Assembly: GCA_024763405.1 (NCBI GenBank)
Contig: JANTFQ010000014.1
Location: 1-17,177 of the forward strand
Length of the DNA: 17,177 nucleotides
Reading direction: 5' to 3'
From: Calditrichaceae bacterium
GTDB lineage: Bacteria > Calditrichota > Calditrichia > Calditrichales > Calditrichaceae
Shown here: positions 1 through 7,123 of the stretch, one piece after another
Numbering within the stretch: position 1 is the first letter of the stretch
Layout: every line of letters starts with the position of its first letter
Notes under the pieces: generated by a model
Told to the model about the DNA's origin: nothing
The model's database searches: none
What the model saw: only the letters and a program-made list of their open reading frames with translations
Position numbers and translations under genes: made by a program

Positions 1-320
1 TGTTTTTTAAATCCGCCCTGGCCCAACCCGCTTTGTGGCAAAAGGGCACAGATTTAATCGAAAAATTTTTAACGGAAGACCAGGCCGACCTCAGAATCTT
101 GATAGACGCGTATGATCCACCAAAATGGAAAGAAACGGATTTGGCGCCGGTGATTGAGCAGGCAATTGCCTCCGCGAAAGTATTAGAGTTGGAGCCGCAA
201 CAGATGATGAAGCACTGTATGGGTATGGTTATGCAAAGGTTTAAAGGACATCTCCTGGCCGAAAAAGTGCAAACTTTTCTGCAGCAGAAACTGGCCACGG
301 AAGGGGGCAGCAATGCGTGA
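1..320 (+). CDS. gatE: GatE-like Glu-tRNA(Gln) amidotransferase subunit E, C-terminal fragment (cut by left edge)
   Basis: Seen: the frame is open from base 3 to the TGA at 318-320, so the TTG at 33 is an internal Leu codon and the gene begins outside the window. The visible ~105 residues are all helical in character, ending in a stretch (CMGMVMQRFKGHLLAEKV, then a short helix) like the YqeY-type tail shared by GatB and GatE, which holds the tRNA. Known: GatE is the kinase/transamidation subunit that activates Glu on misacylated tRNA(Gln) and works only with GatD. Context: the stop overlaps the gatD start by 8 nt, which is the main reason to choose GatE over GatB. Inferred: cytoplasmic, translationally coupled to gatD. 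The catalytic cradle domain and the AspRS-like insertion that would settle GatE versus GatB lie outside the window. Confidence 0.75.
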   Translation, partial: FFKSALAQPALWQKGTDLIEKFLTEDQADLRILIDAYDPPKWKETDLAPVIEQAIASAKVLELEPQQMMKHCMGMVMQRFKGHLLAEKVQTFLQQKLATEGGSNA

Positions 321-1695
321 AGATTATAAAGGTTACCGCGACCCGGCCAAAGCGGTTCTGATAAAACACAACGTACGGGTTTGGAGCGAAGTAGAAATGC
401 GTACCACCCGCGGCAGTTTCGTCGGCACTATTTTACCACGTTCCGAAACATCGGATAATAAGCACATTGTGATAAAGCTGGCCAATGGGTACAATATCGG
501 CATTCTGTCCGATACGGTTGAAAAAATAGAAGAACAAAGCTACAAAGAAGCTATCTATAAAATTCCCGAAAAAGAATTTCCCACTGATCCCAAAAAGCCA
601 AATATAACATTGCTTGGTACCGGAGGCACCATCGCCAGCCGTCTCGATTACCGTACAGGAGCGGTAATTCCCGCTTTTTCGCCCGGCGAATTATACGGGT
701 CGGTTCCCGAATTAGCAGATTATTGTAACCTGTCCACCGAAAAACTGTTTGGTGTATTTAGCGAAAATATGGGACCCGTGCAATGGATCCGCCTGGCGGA
801 AGCAATCGGTGAGGCTGTCGAAAACGGAGTGGATGGTATTGTTATCGGTCACGGGACCGATGTGATGCATCATACGGCGGCTATTTTATCTTTTATGGTA
901 CAGGATTCCCCGGTGCCCATCGTGATGGTGGGTTCACAGCGTTCGTCCGATCGTCCCTCTTCCGATGCGGCACTCAACCTGATTCACGCGGTTAATACGG
1001 CCGGTAAAAGCGATATTGCCGAAGTGGTTGTTTCTATGTTCGGGCCGACGTCCGATCAGTACGGACTTTTACACCGTGGTACGCGGGTGCGCAAAATGCA
1101 TTCCAGTTACCGCTCCACGTTTCGTACTATTGGCGACATCCCGTTGGCAATGGTCGACCGGGAGAAAATTACCCCCCTGCGCAGTGATTATAAAAAAAGA
1201 CGGAAAGACAGAAACGTTAAGATAAATACTGCTTTCGAAGAAAAAGTATCTATCGTTTATTACTATCCCAATATGCAGCCGGATATCATTGATTCATTGA
1301 TTGACAACGGATACCGCGGCATCGTCATTGCCGGAACCGGTCTGGGTCATGTGAACAAGCCGGTTTATAAAGCCCTGGAACGGGCGCAGAAAAAAGGTGT
1401 GGCGGTTTATATGACGGTACAGACCCTGTGGGGTTACGTGCAGATGTATGTGTATGAAACCGGACGGCGTTTAATGGAACTGGGCGTCATTCCCGGGGCC
1501 AATATGCTGCCGGAAGTCGCCTATGTAAAACTATGCTGGGCGCTGGGGCAAACCGATGATCTGGATAAAGTGAAAGAAATTATGCTTACCTCTATCGCGG
1601 GGGAAATTACAGAACGCGAACCGTATAACGGCTATTTGATTTACCAGGGCGGCATTCCGGAAGTGGAAGAATTTTTACGGACGATTAAACGTTGA
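313..1695 (+). CDS. gatD: Glu-tRNA(Gln) amidotransferase subunit D (asparaginase-like glutaminase)
   Basis: Frees ammonia from Gln/Asn and passes it to GatE, which converts Glu-tRNA(Gln) to Gln-tRNA(Gln). The 460 residues have a ~95-aa N-terminal beta-rich domain typical of GatD and absent from plain L-asparaginases, then an asparaginase core. Visible active-site elements: LLGTGGTIAS with Thr106, GHGTD with Thr182 and Asp183, SQRSSDRPSSDAA, and the GatD-specific RGTRVRKMH with Lys261. These match the Thr/Thr/Asp/Lys set known in archaeal GatD, at closely similar spacing. The length is slightly above the usual ~430-440. The ATG overlaps the upstream gatE stop by 8 nt, so the order is gatE-gatD. 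Nothing is truncated or frameshifted, so an active enzyme is expected. A type I asparaginase is the alternative, but the N-terminal domain and gatE-like neighbour argue against it. Confidence 0.93.
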   Translation: MREDYKGYRDPAKAVLIKHNVRVWSEVEMRTTRGSFVGTILPRSETSDNKHIVIKLANGYNIGILSDTVEKIEEQSYKEAIYKIPEKEFPTDPKKPNITLLGTGGTIASRLDYRTGAVIPAFSPGELYGSVPELADYCNLSTEKLFGVFSENMGPVQWIRLAEAIGEAVENGVDGIVIGHGTDVMHHTAAILSFMVQDSPVPIVMVGSQRSSDRPSSDAALNLIHAVNTAGKSDIAEVVVSMFGPTSDQYGLLHRGTRVRKMHSSYRSTFRTIGDIPLAMVDREKITPLRSDYKKRRKDRNVKINTAFEEKVSIVYYYPNMQPDIIDSLIDNGYRGIVIAGTGLGHVNKPVYKALERAQKKGVAVYMTVQTLWGYVQMYVYETGRRLMELGVIPGANMLPEVAYVKLCWALGQTDDLDKVKEIMLTSIAGEITEREPYNGYLIYQGGIPEVEEFLRTIKR

Positions 1696-2017
1696 GATTC
1701 CTGTACGAACTCTTCTAAACTTTTAAAGTTTAGAAGAGTTGTAACTGGGACAATTGTCCCGGTATTTGCAGACTGATTGAAAACATCGTGGCAATTGACA
1801 TTCCCACGCAGGCAGGGAACCAGAAAATTCATCCGAAGCCGCAGAGTGCACAGTGAGTTGTAAAATTTTTAATTAACGATTGAAGATTAACGAGCGGAGA
1901 TTGGCAAATTAAAATGCCGCTTTATCAGAAGCGGTCTGGATGTGTTGAAATTCTTTAACAGGGTTTTAATCATTCTTTGAATGGGCTTACGCTTTAAATG
2001 GTAAGAAGGGTTATTAA
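1696..2017. other. Palindrome-rich intergenic region, no gene seen
   Basis: This 322-bp stretch holds no convincing coding region. Besides the 1708-1740 palindrome it contains GGGACAATTGTCCC (1747-1760, perfect self-palindrome), TTCCC-N9-GGGAA (1801-1819), and CCGCTT-N6-AAGCGG (1917-1934). The octamer ATTAACGA appears twice (1872-1879 and 1886-1893). The cluster looks like one or more remnants of short non-coding dispersed repeats. A promoter for the downstream lipoprotein gene must lie here, but I cannot pick convincing -35/-10 boxes. Confidence 0.5.
1708..1740. repeat. Perfect 16-bp palindrome downstream of gatD
   Basis: Two perfect 16-nt arms (AACTCTTCTAAACTTT and its reverse complement) are separated by one T, beginning 12 nt after the gatD stop. 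There is no T-tract after it on either strand, so it is not a classical intrinsic terminator, although it could stall or protect the gatED mRNA. The long exact symmetry of an AT-rich sequence suits a dispersed intergenic palindromic repeat. Confidence 0.6.
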
Positions 2018-3088
2018 ATGTATTTGCAAAGGCAAAAAATGACCAAAACATACAATCTATTCACGCTATTTCTTTTTATGTTATTCGTTATAGCAAGCTG
2101 TTCCAAAACCTTCGAAGAAAAAACAGATCAATTGTTTAAACCATATACTGGTCAAAAGATGCCGGGTGCGGCAGTCCTTATAATCAAAGACGGGAAAATA
2201 CTCTTTGCCAAAACGTACGGCCAGGCCGATTTAGAAACACACACACCGGTTACGGCGCAAACCAATTTTCGTCTTGCTTCGGTAACCAAACAATTTACAG
2301 CAATGTGTATCCTGCAGTTGATTGAACAGGGAAAACTGGATTACAAAACAAAGCTCACCGAAGTCTTTCCGGATTTTCCGGCCTACGGTAAAACCATTTC
2401 CATTCAAAATATTTTACAACATACCTCCGGTTTACTGGCCTACGAAGACTTAATTCCGGATACGGTAAAAACACAGGTTTTGGACAAAGATGTTTTAGCG
2501 CTGATGAAGCGGCAGGATTCCACCTACTTCGAACCGGGAACAAAGTATCGTTACAGCAATACCGGGTATGCGGTTCTGGCGATGGTAATCGAAAAAATTT
2601 CGGGGCAAAGGTTTGCACAATATTTATTAAAAAACATATTCAAACCTTTAAAAATGGAAACAAGCGTCGCCTATGAAAAAGGAATTTCCACAGTGGCCAA
2701 CCGGGCAAAGGGTTACGCCGTTACGGATTCCGGTATTTTTGACAGCGACCAAAGCGCTTACAGCGCGGTGTTGGGAGACGGCGGCATTTATTCCAATTTA
2801 AATGATTTGTTGAAATGGGATCAGGCGCTGTATACCGAAAAACTTGTATCTGCGACGATGCTGAAAAAAGCCTTTACCCCATTTAAGGAAAACTACGGAT
2901 TCGGCTGGCGCATCGATACCTACAAAGGGCATAAGCGGATTCATCACACCGGTTCTACCAGCGGTTTCCGTAATGTAATTCAGCGCTTCCCGGAAGACCA
3001 CTTTACCGTAGTCATTTTAACTAACCGCAAAGCGCCCGGTGTGCGGCCCCTGGCCGAAAAACTGGTGGATTGGTTTTTACTGAAATAA
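2018..3088 (+). CDS. Serine beta-lactamase-like hydrolase, lipoprotein
   Basis: Member of the serine hydrolase family related to class C beta-lactamases, DD-peptidases and esterases. The N-terminus is a lipoprotein signal: hydrophobic stretch, then IASC with Cys28 as the lipidation site, so the protein is probably membrane-anchored outside the cytoplasm. Catalytic motifs in order: SVTK (Ser88, Lys91), YSN (Tyr179, Asn181) and HTG (310-312, in place of KTG), the usual pattern of this family's esterase/peptidase members. The 356 residues fit a single complete domain. Start: ATG 2018 has AAGAAGG 8-9 nt upstream; ATG 2039, with AAAGG 6 nt upstream, would shorten the signal by 7 residues and is also plausible. 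It stands alone between two repeat-bearing intergenic regions. Substrate unknown; the fold alone does not show antibiotic resistance. Confidence 0.85.
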   Translation: MYLQRQKMTKTYNLFTLFLFMLFVIASCSKTFEEKTDQLFKPYTGQKMPGAAVLIIKDGKILFAKTYGQADLETHTPVTAQTNFRLASVTKQFTAMCILQLIEQGKLDYKTKLTEVFPDFPAYGKTISIQNILQHTSGLLAYEDLIPDTVKTQVLDKDVLALMKRQDSTYFEPGTKYRYSNTGYAVLAMVIEKISGQRFAQYLLKNIFKPLKMETSVAYEKGISTVANRAKGYAVTDSGIFDSDQSAYSAVLGDGGIYSNLNDLLKWDQALYTEKLVSATMLKKAFTPFKENYGFGWRIDTYKGHKRIHHTGSTSGFRNVIQRFPEDHFTVVILTNRKAPGVRPLAEKLVDWFLLK

Positions 3089-3139
3089 GAGCGGCATTTT
3101 CCTGACATTAAATTAAAATACCATCACCTAAATTTTGTT

Positions 3140-3240
3140 GGCTGAGCGAAGTCGAAGCCCAATTCCCGGCGGCTGAGCTTGTTGAGTTTACGAAATCCCG
3201 ATTTTTCGGGGTCGAAGCCCCTCTTTTGGGGTCGAAGCCT
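3140..3240. repeat. Short dispersed-type repeats and small hairpins
   Basis: GTCGAAGCC occurs three times (3151-3159, 3211-3219, 3231-3239) and GGCTGAGC twice (3140-3147, 3171-3178). Two small hairpins are interleaved: CCCGA-TTTT-TCGGG (3197-3210) and CCCC-N6-GGGG (3218-3231). The GGCTGAGCGAAGTCGAAGCC block (3140-3159) resembles a type of intergenic repeat I associate with many FCB and other bacterial genomes. The region is non-coding. No T-tract follows the hairpins, so a terminator role is not supported. Confidence 0.55.
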
Positions 3241-3322
3241 AATTCGTAATTATTTTTAATCTAACCAGTTTCTTTGTATATTCTCCTCCACGTTTAATTT
3301 TGAGCGCAAACAGGAAGGTTCT

Positions 3323-6226
3323 ATGAGATCAAAAAGTATAGTTTTTCTTATTTTAATGATGCCTCTTTTTCTTTTTTCACAGGCAGCGGATTTATTCTTT
3401 TCGGAGTATATCGAAGGCAGCAGCAATAATAAAGGAATTGAAGTTTTTAACGGTACCGGGGCGGAGGTAGATTTATCAAACTACCGCATAGGGCAGTCTG
3501 CCAATGGCGGTGACTGGGCCTACTGGCATACTTTTCCAGCCGGTGCTAAAATAGCCGATGGGGATGTTTGGGTCATTATTACCGATGCGGTTGATGGTGC
3601 TCTTTTTAATTCTGCTAACGCCGACGAAGTTTTATCTTATCCCAGTGTGGTACATTTTAATGGAAACGATGCCCGCAGTCTCGAAAAAACGACAGACGGT
3701 TCTACCTGGACTATTTTAGATGTTATCGGAGTTCCCACCGAAGATCCGGGAGATGGCTGGAATGTTGCCGGGGTCGGTACCGCTACAAAAGATCATACGA
3801 TTATCCGTAAAAGCTCTGTTAGTTCTGGAAATACGGATTGGGCCGCTTCGGCTGGTACGAATACCGGTGATAGCGAATGGGAAGTCCACGATCAGAATTA
3901 TTTTGCGGATTTAGGCCAGCACACCTTTGATGGCGGCGGTCCGGTATCTGGCGACGGCAAGGGTTCCGCTTCGGTAGATCCTTCTGTGGTTTCGGTTGAT
4001 ACAACCGTAAGCCTTCAATTTTCCTTCTCGGGAGCTGCCGGTTATACGCTGACCACAATTCAGCTTACCATTCCGGCGGATTGGAGTTGGCCAGGTACAG
4101 CAGATGAAGTAACATTAGGCGGTACTGCTTTTGCCGGCGCTGCTGTTTCGGTTGATATAGACACCATATTAATTACAAATGCGGCGCTAACCGAAACGGC
4201 TTCCGGGACGATAACAATCGATAACCTGGATGCTCCTTCTACGGGAACAACTTCTTCGTTTGCGGTAAAAACAGCCGAATCAGGCGGGACATTAAAAAGT
4301 ATCAGCGGCTCGCCAACGGTCCAGGTGCAGGCGCCGGCCACCCTGGTAACCATTGCGGACATTCAAAATAATTTTAATACCTACAATGGACAAAACGTGA
4401 TAATTGAAGCGGTTGTTTCTATTGGCGCCGGTATTACGATTGATACGCGCACCGACGCTTATGTTCAGGATGCTTCCGGACGCGGCATCAATATCTTTGA
4501 TTACAATGCGGTACATTCGGAATTAACACGTGGGAACCTGGTACGGATTTCCGGCGTCGTCGGAGAACATACCGGCACTACCCAAATTGAAAATATTACG
4601 CTGGAAGTTATCTCTACCGGTAACGCAATTCCCGGTGTGGAGAAAATCAGTACTTTGCAGGCGGGCAATTTGGAGAATGAGGGTACTTTTATTGAGACGG
4701 CCGGTATTATTTCGGATTTGGCTACCGGTATCGGCGGCGGAACCAATATTACTATTAACGACGGCAGCGGTGATATAACCATCCGCATTTGGGATACCAG
4801 CGGGTTAAATTTTTCCGATTTTGCAATCGGTGACACGCTTGGGGTTCGAGGGGTAATTGATCAGTATAACAGCAGTCCCCAATTATTGGCCGCTTACCAG
4901 GAAGACCTGTTTAAAACTACGTTCGCCGGAAGTTCGGACGGTCGCGGAGCAGTATCCGTTACGCCGGACAGCGTTGGGATTTCGGATTTAGCGAATCTTG
5001 ATTTTCTGTTTAGTTTAAGCGGGCAGGATACCCTTGAGCAGGTAGAGCTAACTGTTCCGGCAGATTGGCAGTGGAGCGGAACGGCAGGAGATGTAGATGT
5101 TTCCGGTGCTTTTTCGGATGTCGCTCCGCAAATTAATGGGAAAACAATTCTGTTAAGCGAATTATTGTTCACGGCAGAAGAAACGGGTACCCTGACGGTG
5201 CGCAATTTAACGGCTCCTTCCGCAGATGCGGTTTCTACTTTTGCAGTGCGGACAGCAGCTCCGGGCGGAAGTCTAACCCCGGTCGAACAATCCCCGGTTG
5301 TGCTGACGGGAGAAGGCACCACAATTCCATTTATCTCAATCGAAGAAGCCCGTTCTAAAGAAATAGGATCGCCAATCACCGTGAAAGGTGTCGTTACAAT
5401 CGGCGCTGGAATCCTTAGCAATACACATGTCTCTGCCTATTTACAGGATGAATCCGGATATGGTTTAAATATTTATAGTTTCGAAACAGACGATCCAAAT
5501 ATCCGCAGGGGAAATCTTGTTATTCTTCAGGGTGAACTGGATGCGTATAAAGGGGTCTTCGAAATAAAAAATTATACGGCAACCGTTTTAAAAACAGGGG
5601 CGGAAATACCGGCTATTCGGAAAATGTCAACCGCCGAAGTCTCCGGAACCGATTACGAAGGCAGTTTTATTGAAATTACCGGCGGAATAACAGATATCGC
5701 TTATAATGTCGGAGGCGCCACAAATATTACGGTTGACGATGGAAGCGGTCCTGGTACGGTACGGGTTTGGGATACGGCTGGAATTGATCTTTCGGGCTTC
5801 TCTAAAGAAGATCTGGTGACCGTTCGTGGTGTTAAAAATGTTTACAATAATGCCGGTCAGCTTTTGTTAGGTTATGCGGAAGATATGTTTTCACCGCAAT
5901 TCGACGGATCCGAAGCCTTATTGTCGGTTGAGGCAAAGCCCTTTGCTCCGGACCGCGGTGAAACGATGCGAATTGAGTTTAATGCCGGTGCCGGAAATGC
6001 CCATATTACCCTGCGCATATTCGATCTTGGCGGGCGTTTGGTGACAACCCTTAAAGACGGAAACGCGCTGCCGATTACGGAAGTAAAAGAATGGAAAGGG
6101 CTCGACGAGCTGGGTGAATATGTGCCGCTGGGTTCCTACCTTTGTCATCTTGAAATAATTAATAATGAAACCGGTAAAAGAACCGTGAAAATGGCGCCGA
6201 TTGTCGTCGGTACGGTTTTAAAATAG
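3323..6226 (+). CDS. Secreted lamin-tail/OB-fold protein with duplicated modules and FlgD-like C-terminal domain
   Basis: A 967-aa exported protein. Layout: signal peptide (1-21, cleavage near SQA/AD); lamin-tail domain (~22-200: LFFSEYIEGSSNNKGIEVFN, then LSNYRIGQ); two copies of a ~320-aa unit (~213-531 and ~540-856), each with an Ig-like part (motif ELTVPADWQWSGTA or equivalent) and two OB-fold-like parts (VVSIGAGI..AYVQDASGRGINIF and the matching VVTIGAGI..AYLQDESGYGLNIY; then INDGSGDITIRIWD and VDDGSGPGTVRVWD); and a FlgD-like domain (~866-967) ending VKMAPIVVGTVLK, resembling C-terminal sorting domains of FCB secreted proteins. Known: lamin-tail plus OB domains occur in extracellular nucleases, but no nuclease domain is present here. 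Start supported by AGGAAGG 4 nt upstream. First gene of a five-gene row. Likely surface-attached or released; binding role inferred. Confidence 0.8.
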   Translation: MRSKSIVFLILMMPLFLFSQAADLFFSEYIEGSSNNKGIEVFNGTGAEVDLSNYRIGQSANGGDWAYWHTFPAGAKIADGDVWVIITDAVDGALFNSANADEVLSYPSVVHFNGNDARSLEKTTDGSTWTILDVIGVPTEDPGDGWNVAGVGTATKDHTIIRKSSVSSGNTDWAASAGTNTGDSEWEVHDQNYFADLGQHTFDGGGPVSGDGKGSASVDPSVVSVDTTVSLQFSFSGAAGYTLTTIQLTIPADWSWPGTADEVTLGGTAFAGAAVSVDIDTILITNAALTETASGTITIDNLDAPSTGTTSSFAVKTAESGGTLKSISGSPTVQVQAPATLVTIADIQNNFNTYNGQNVIIEAVVSIGAGITIDTRTDAYVQDASGRGINIFDYNAVHSELTRGNLVRISGVVGEHTGTTQIENITLEVISTGNAIPGVEKISTLQAGNLENEGTFIETAGIISDLATGIGGGTNITINDGSGDITIRIWDTSGLNFSDFAIGDTLGVRGVIDQYNSSPQLLAAYQEDLFKTTFAGSSDGRGAVSVTPDSVGISDLANLDFLFSLSGQDTLEQVELTVPADWQWSGTAGDVDVSGAFSDVAPQINGKTILLSELLFTAEETGTLTVRNLTAPSADAVSTFAVRTAAPGGSLTPVEQSPVVLTGEGTTIPFISIEEARSKEIGSPITVKGVVTIGAGILSNTHVSAYLQDESGYGLNIYSFETDDPNIRRGNLVILQGELDAYKGVFEIKNYTATVLKTGAEIPAIRKMSTAEVSGTDYEGSFIEITGGITDIAYNVGGATNITVDDGSGPGTVRVWDTAGIDLSGFSKEDLVTVRGVKNVYNNAGQLLLGYAEDMFSPQFDGSEALLSVEAKPFAPDRGETMRIEFNAGAGNAHITLRIFDLGGRLVTTLKDGNALPITEVKEWKGLDELGEYVPLGSYLCHLEIINNETGKRTVKMAPIVVGTVLK

Positions 6227-6250
6227 AACAGACTATATAAAGGATTTGGA

Positions 6251-7123
6251 ATGAAAATTAGTAATATAATAGTTGGTCTTTTACTGCTGGCAACCCTGGT
6301 TCAGGCAGGTGTTTTCGACAGCCGTTATCCTTCGGCCCGGGCCACGGGAATGAGCGACGCTTACGTGGCTGCGGCCAATGATGTGTGGGCTTCCTACTAC
6401 AATCCGGCCGGCCTGGCAATGGTTAATATCTACCAGGTTGCCACGGCGGTACAGCGTCCGTTTAATCAGGCTTTTTTCTCAGACGCTTTTCTCGCTGCGG
6501 CCGCGCCGCTTCCGGGGAAATTCGGAACCGTAAGTGTTGTGTTTGAGAATTATGGCGTTTCCTATAAAGGTCAGTCCTTGTCATCGGAAATTACAGCAAC
6601 GGTCTCGCACGGATTTTATCTGCTTAAGGATATGCACAGCAGCCTTTCCTTCGGCTATAATTTAAAGTACTACCATTTAAGCCTTGGCGAATCCACGGGC
6701 GGGGTCGATCTCGGTTCTGCCGGAACCTTTGGAATGGACGCCGGGCTGCAGGCTTCCTTGTACGAGCGCACCTATGTGGGTGTTTATGTTTACAATATAA
6801 ATGCGCCGGTTCTTGGCGCGAACGTCAAACACGAACTGCCGCAGCGACTGGTGATTGGGGCGGCTTACCGTCCGGTCAGCAATTTAATTACTTCGCTTTC
6901 TTTTGATAAAACAGTGGGCTTTAATATGGAAATCCACGGCGGACTCGAATATCTGCCGGTACATTGGCTGGCCCTGCGTGTGGGTGCCAGTACCGAACCC
7001 AACCGGTTTTCAGCAGGGTTTGGTGTTAATTACAACGGTATTCATTTAGACTATTCATTTAACAACCATCCGGTTTTACCGGAAACCCACAAATTTGGTT
7101 TGACTTACGAGTTTAATTTATGA
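6251..7123 (+). CDS. PorV/PorQ-like outer-membrane beta-barrel protein
   Basis: A 290-aa protein with a signal peptide (cleavage near VQA/GVFD) followed by the family's N-terminal signature: ARATGMSDAYVAAANDVWASYYNPAGLA (about residues 30-57; the stretch is recognised by ATGMSDAYVA and YYNPAGLA). The rest alternates hydrophobic and polar residues as in amphipathic beta-strands, ending YEFNL, a typical barrel end. Known: PorV and relatives receive type IX substrates carrying a C-terminal domain at the outer membrane. It sits 24 nt after the gene for a secreted protein with such a C-terminal domain, with AAAGGA ahead of its ATG, and overlaps the next gene by 4 nt (ATGA). Inferred: export or anchoring of the upstream protein. 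A generic FadL-like barrel is the alternative. Confidence 0.75.
   Translation: MKISNIIVGLLLLATLVQAGVFDSRYPSARATGMSDAYVAAANDVWASYYNPAGLAMVNIYQVATAVQRPFNQAFFSDAFLAAAAPLPGKFGTVSVVFENYGVSYKGQSLSSEITATVSHGFYLLKDMHSSLSFGYNLKYYHLSLGESTGGVDLGSAGTFGMDAGLQASLYERTYVGVYVYNINAPVLGANVKHELPQRLVIGAAYRPVSNLITSLSFDKTVGFNMEIHGGLEYLPVHWLALRVGASTEPNRFSAGFGVNYNGIHLDYSFNNHPVLPETHKFGLTYEFNL

Noticed and set aside
33..320. A 95-aa gene starting with TTG at 33
   Set aside because: The frame is open to base 3 and the residues upstream continue the helical tail, so TTG is an internal Leu codon of a cut gene.
1641..1832. 63-aa minus-strand frame after gatD
   Set aside because: It runs through the palindromes and the gatD 3' end; no ribosome site or recognisable composition.
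2018..3088. Antibiotic-resistance beta-lactamase
   Set aside because: The SxxK/YxN/HTG set and lipobox fit the broad serine hydrolase family; nothing shows beta-lactam hydrolysis.
3241..3322. A vegetative promoter around TTTGTATATT (about 3273-3282) upstream of the outer-membrane operon
   Set aside because: A promoter is expected here, but I cannot find a matching upstream box at good spacing, so it is not listed.
4060..5421. Several antisense frames (100-175 aa) opposite the lamin-tail/OB gene
   Set aside because: They mirror the repetitive codon pattern of the real gene, lack ribosome sites and show no protein-like motifs.
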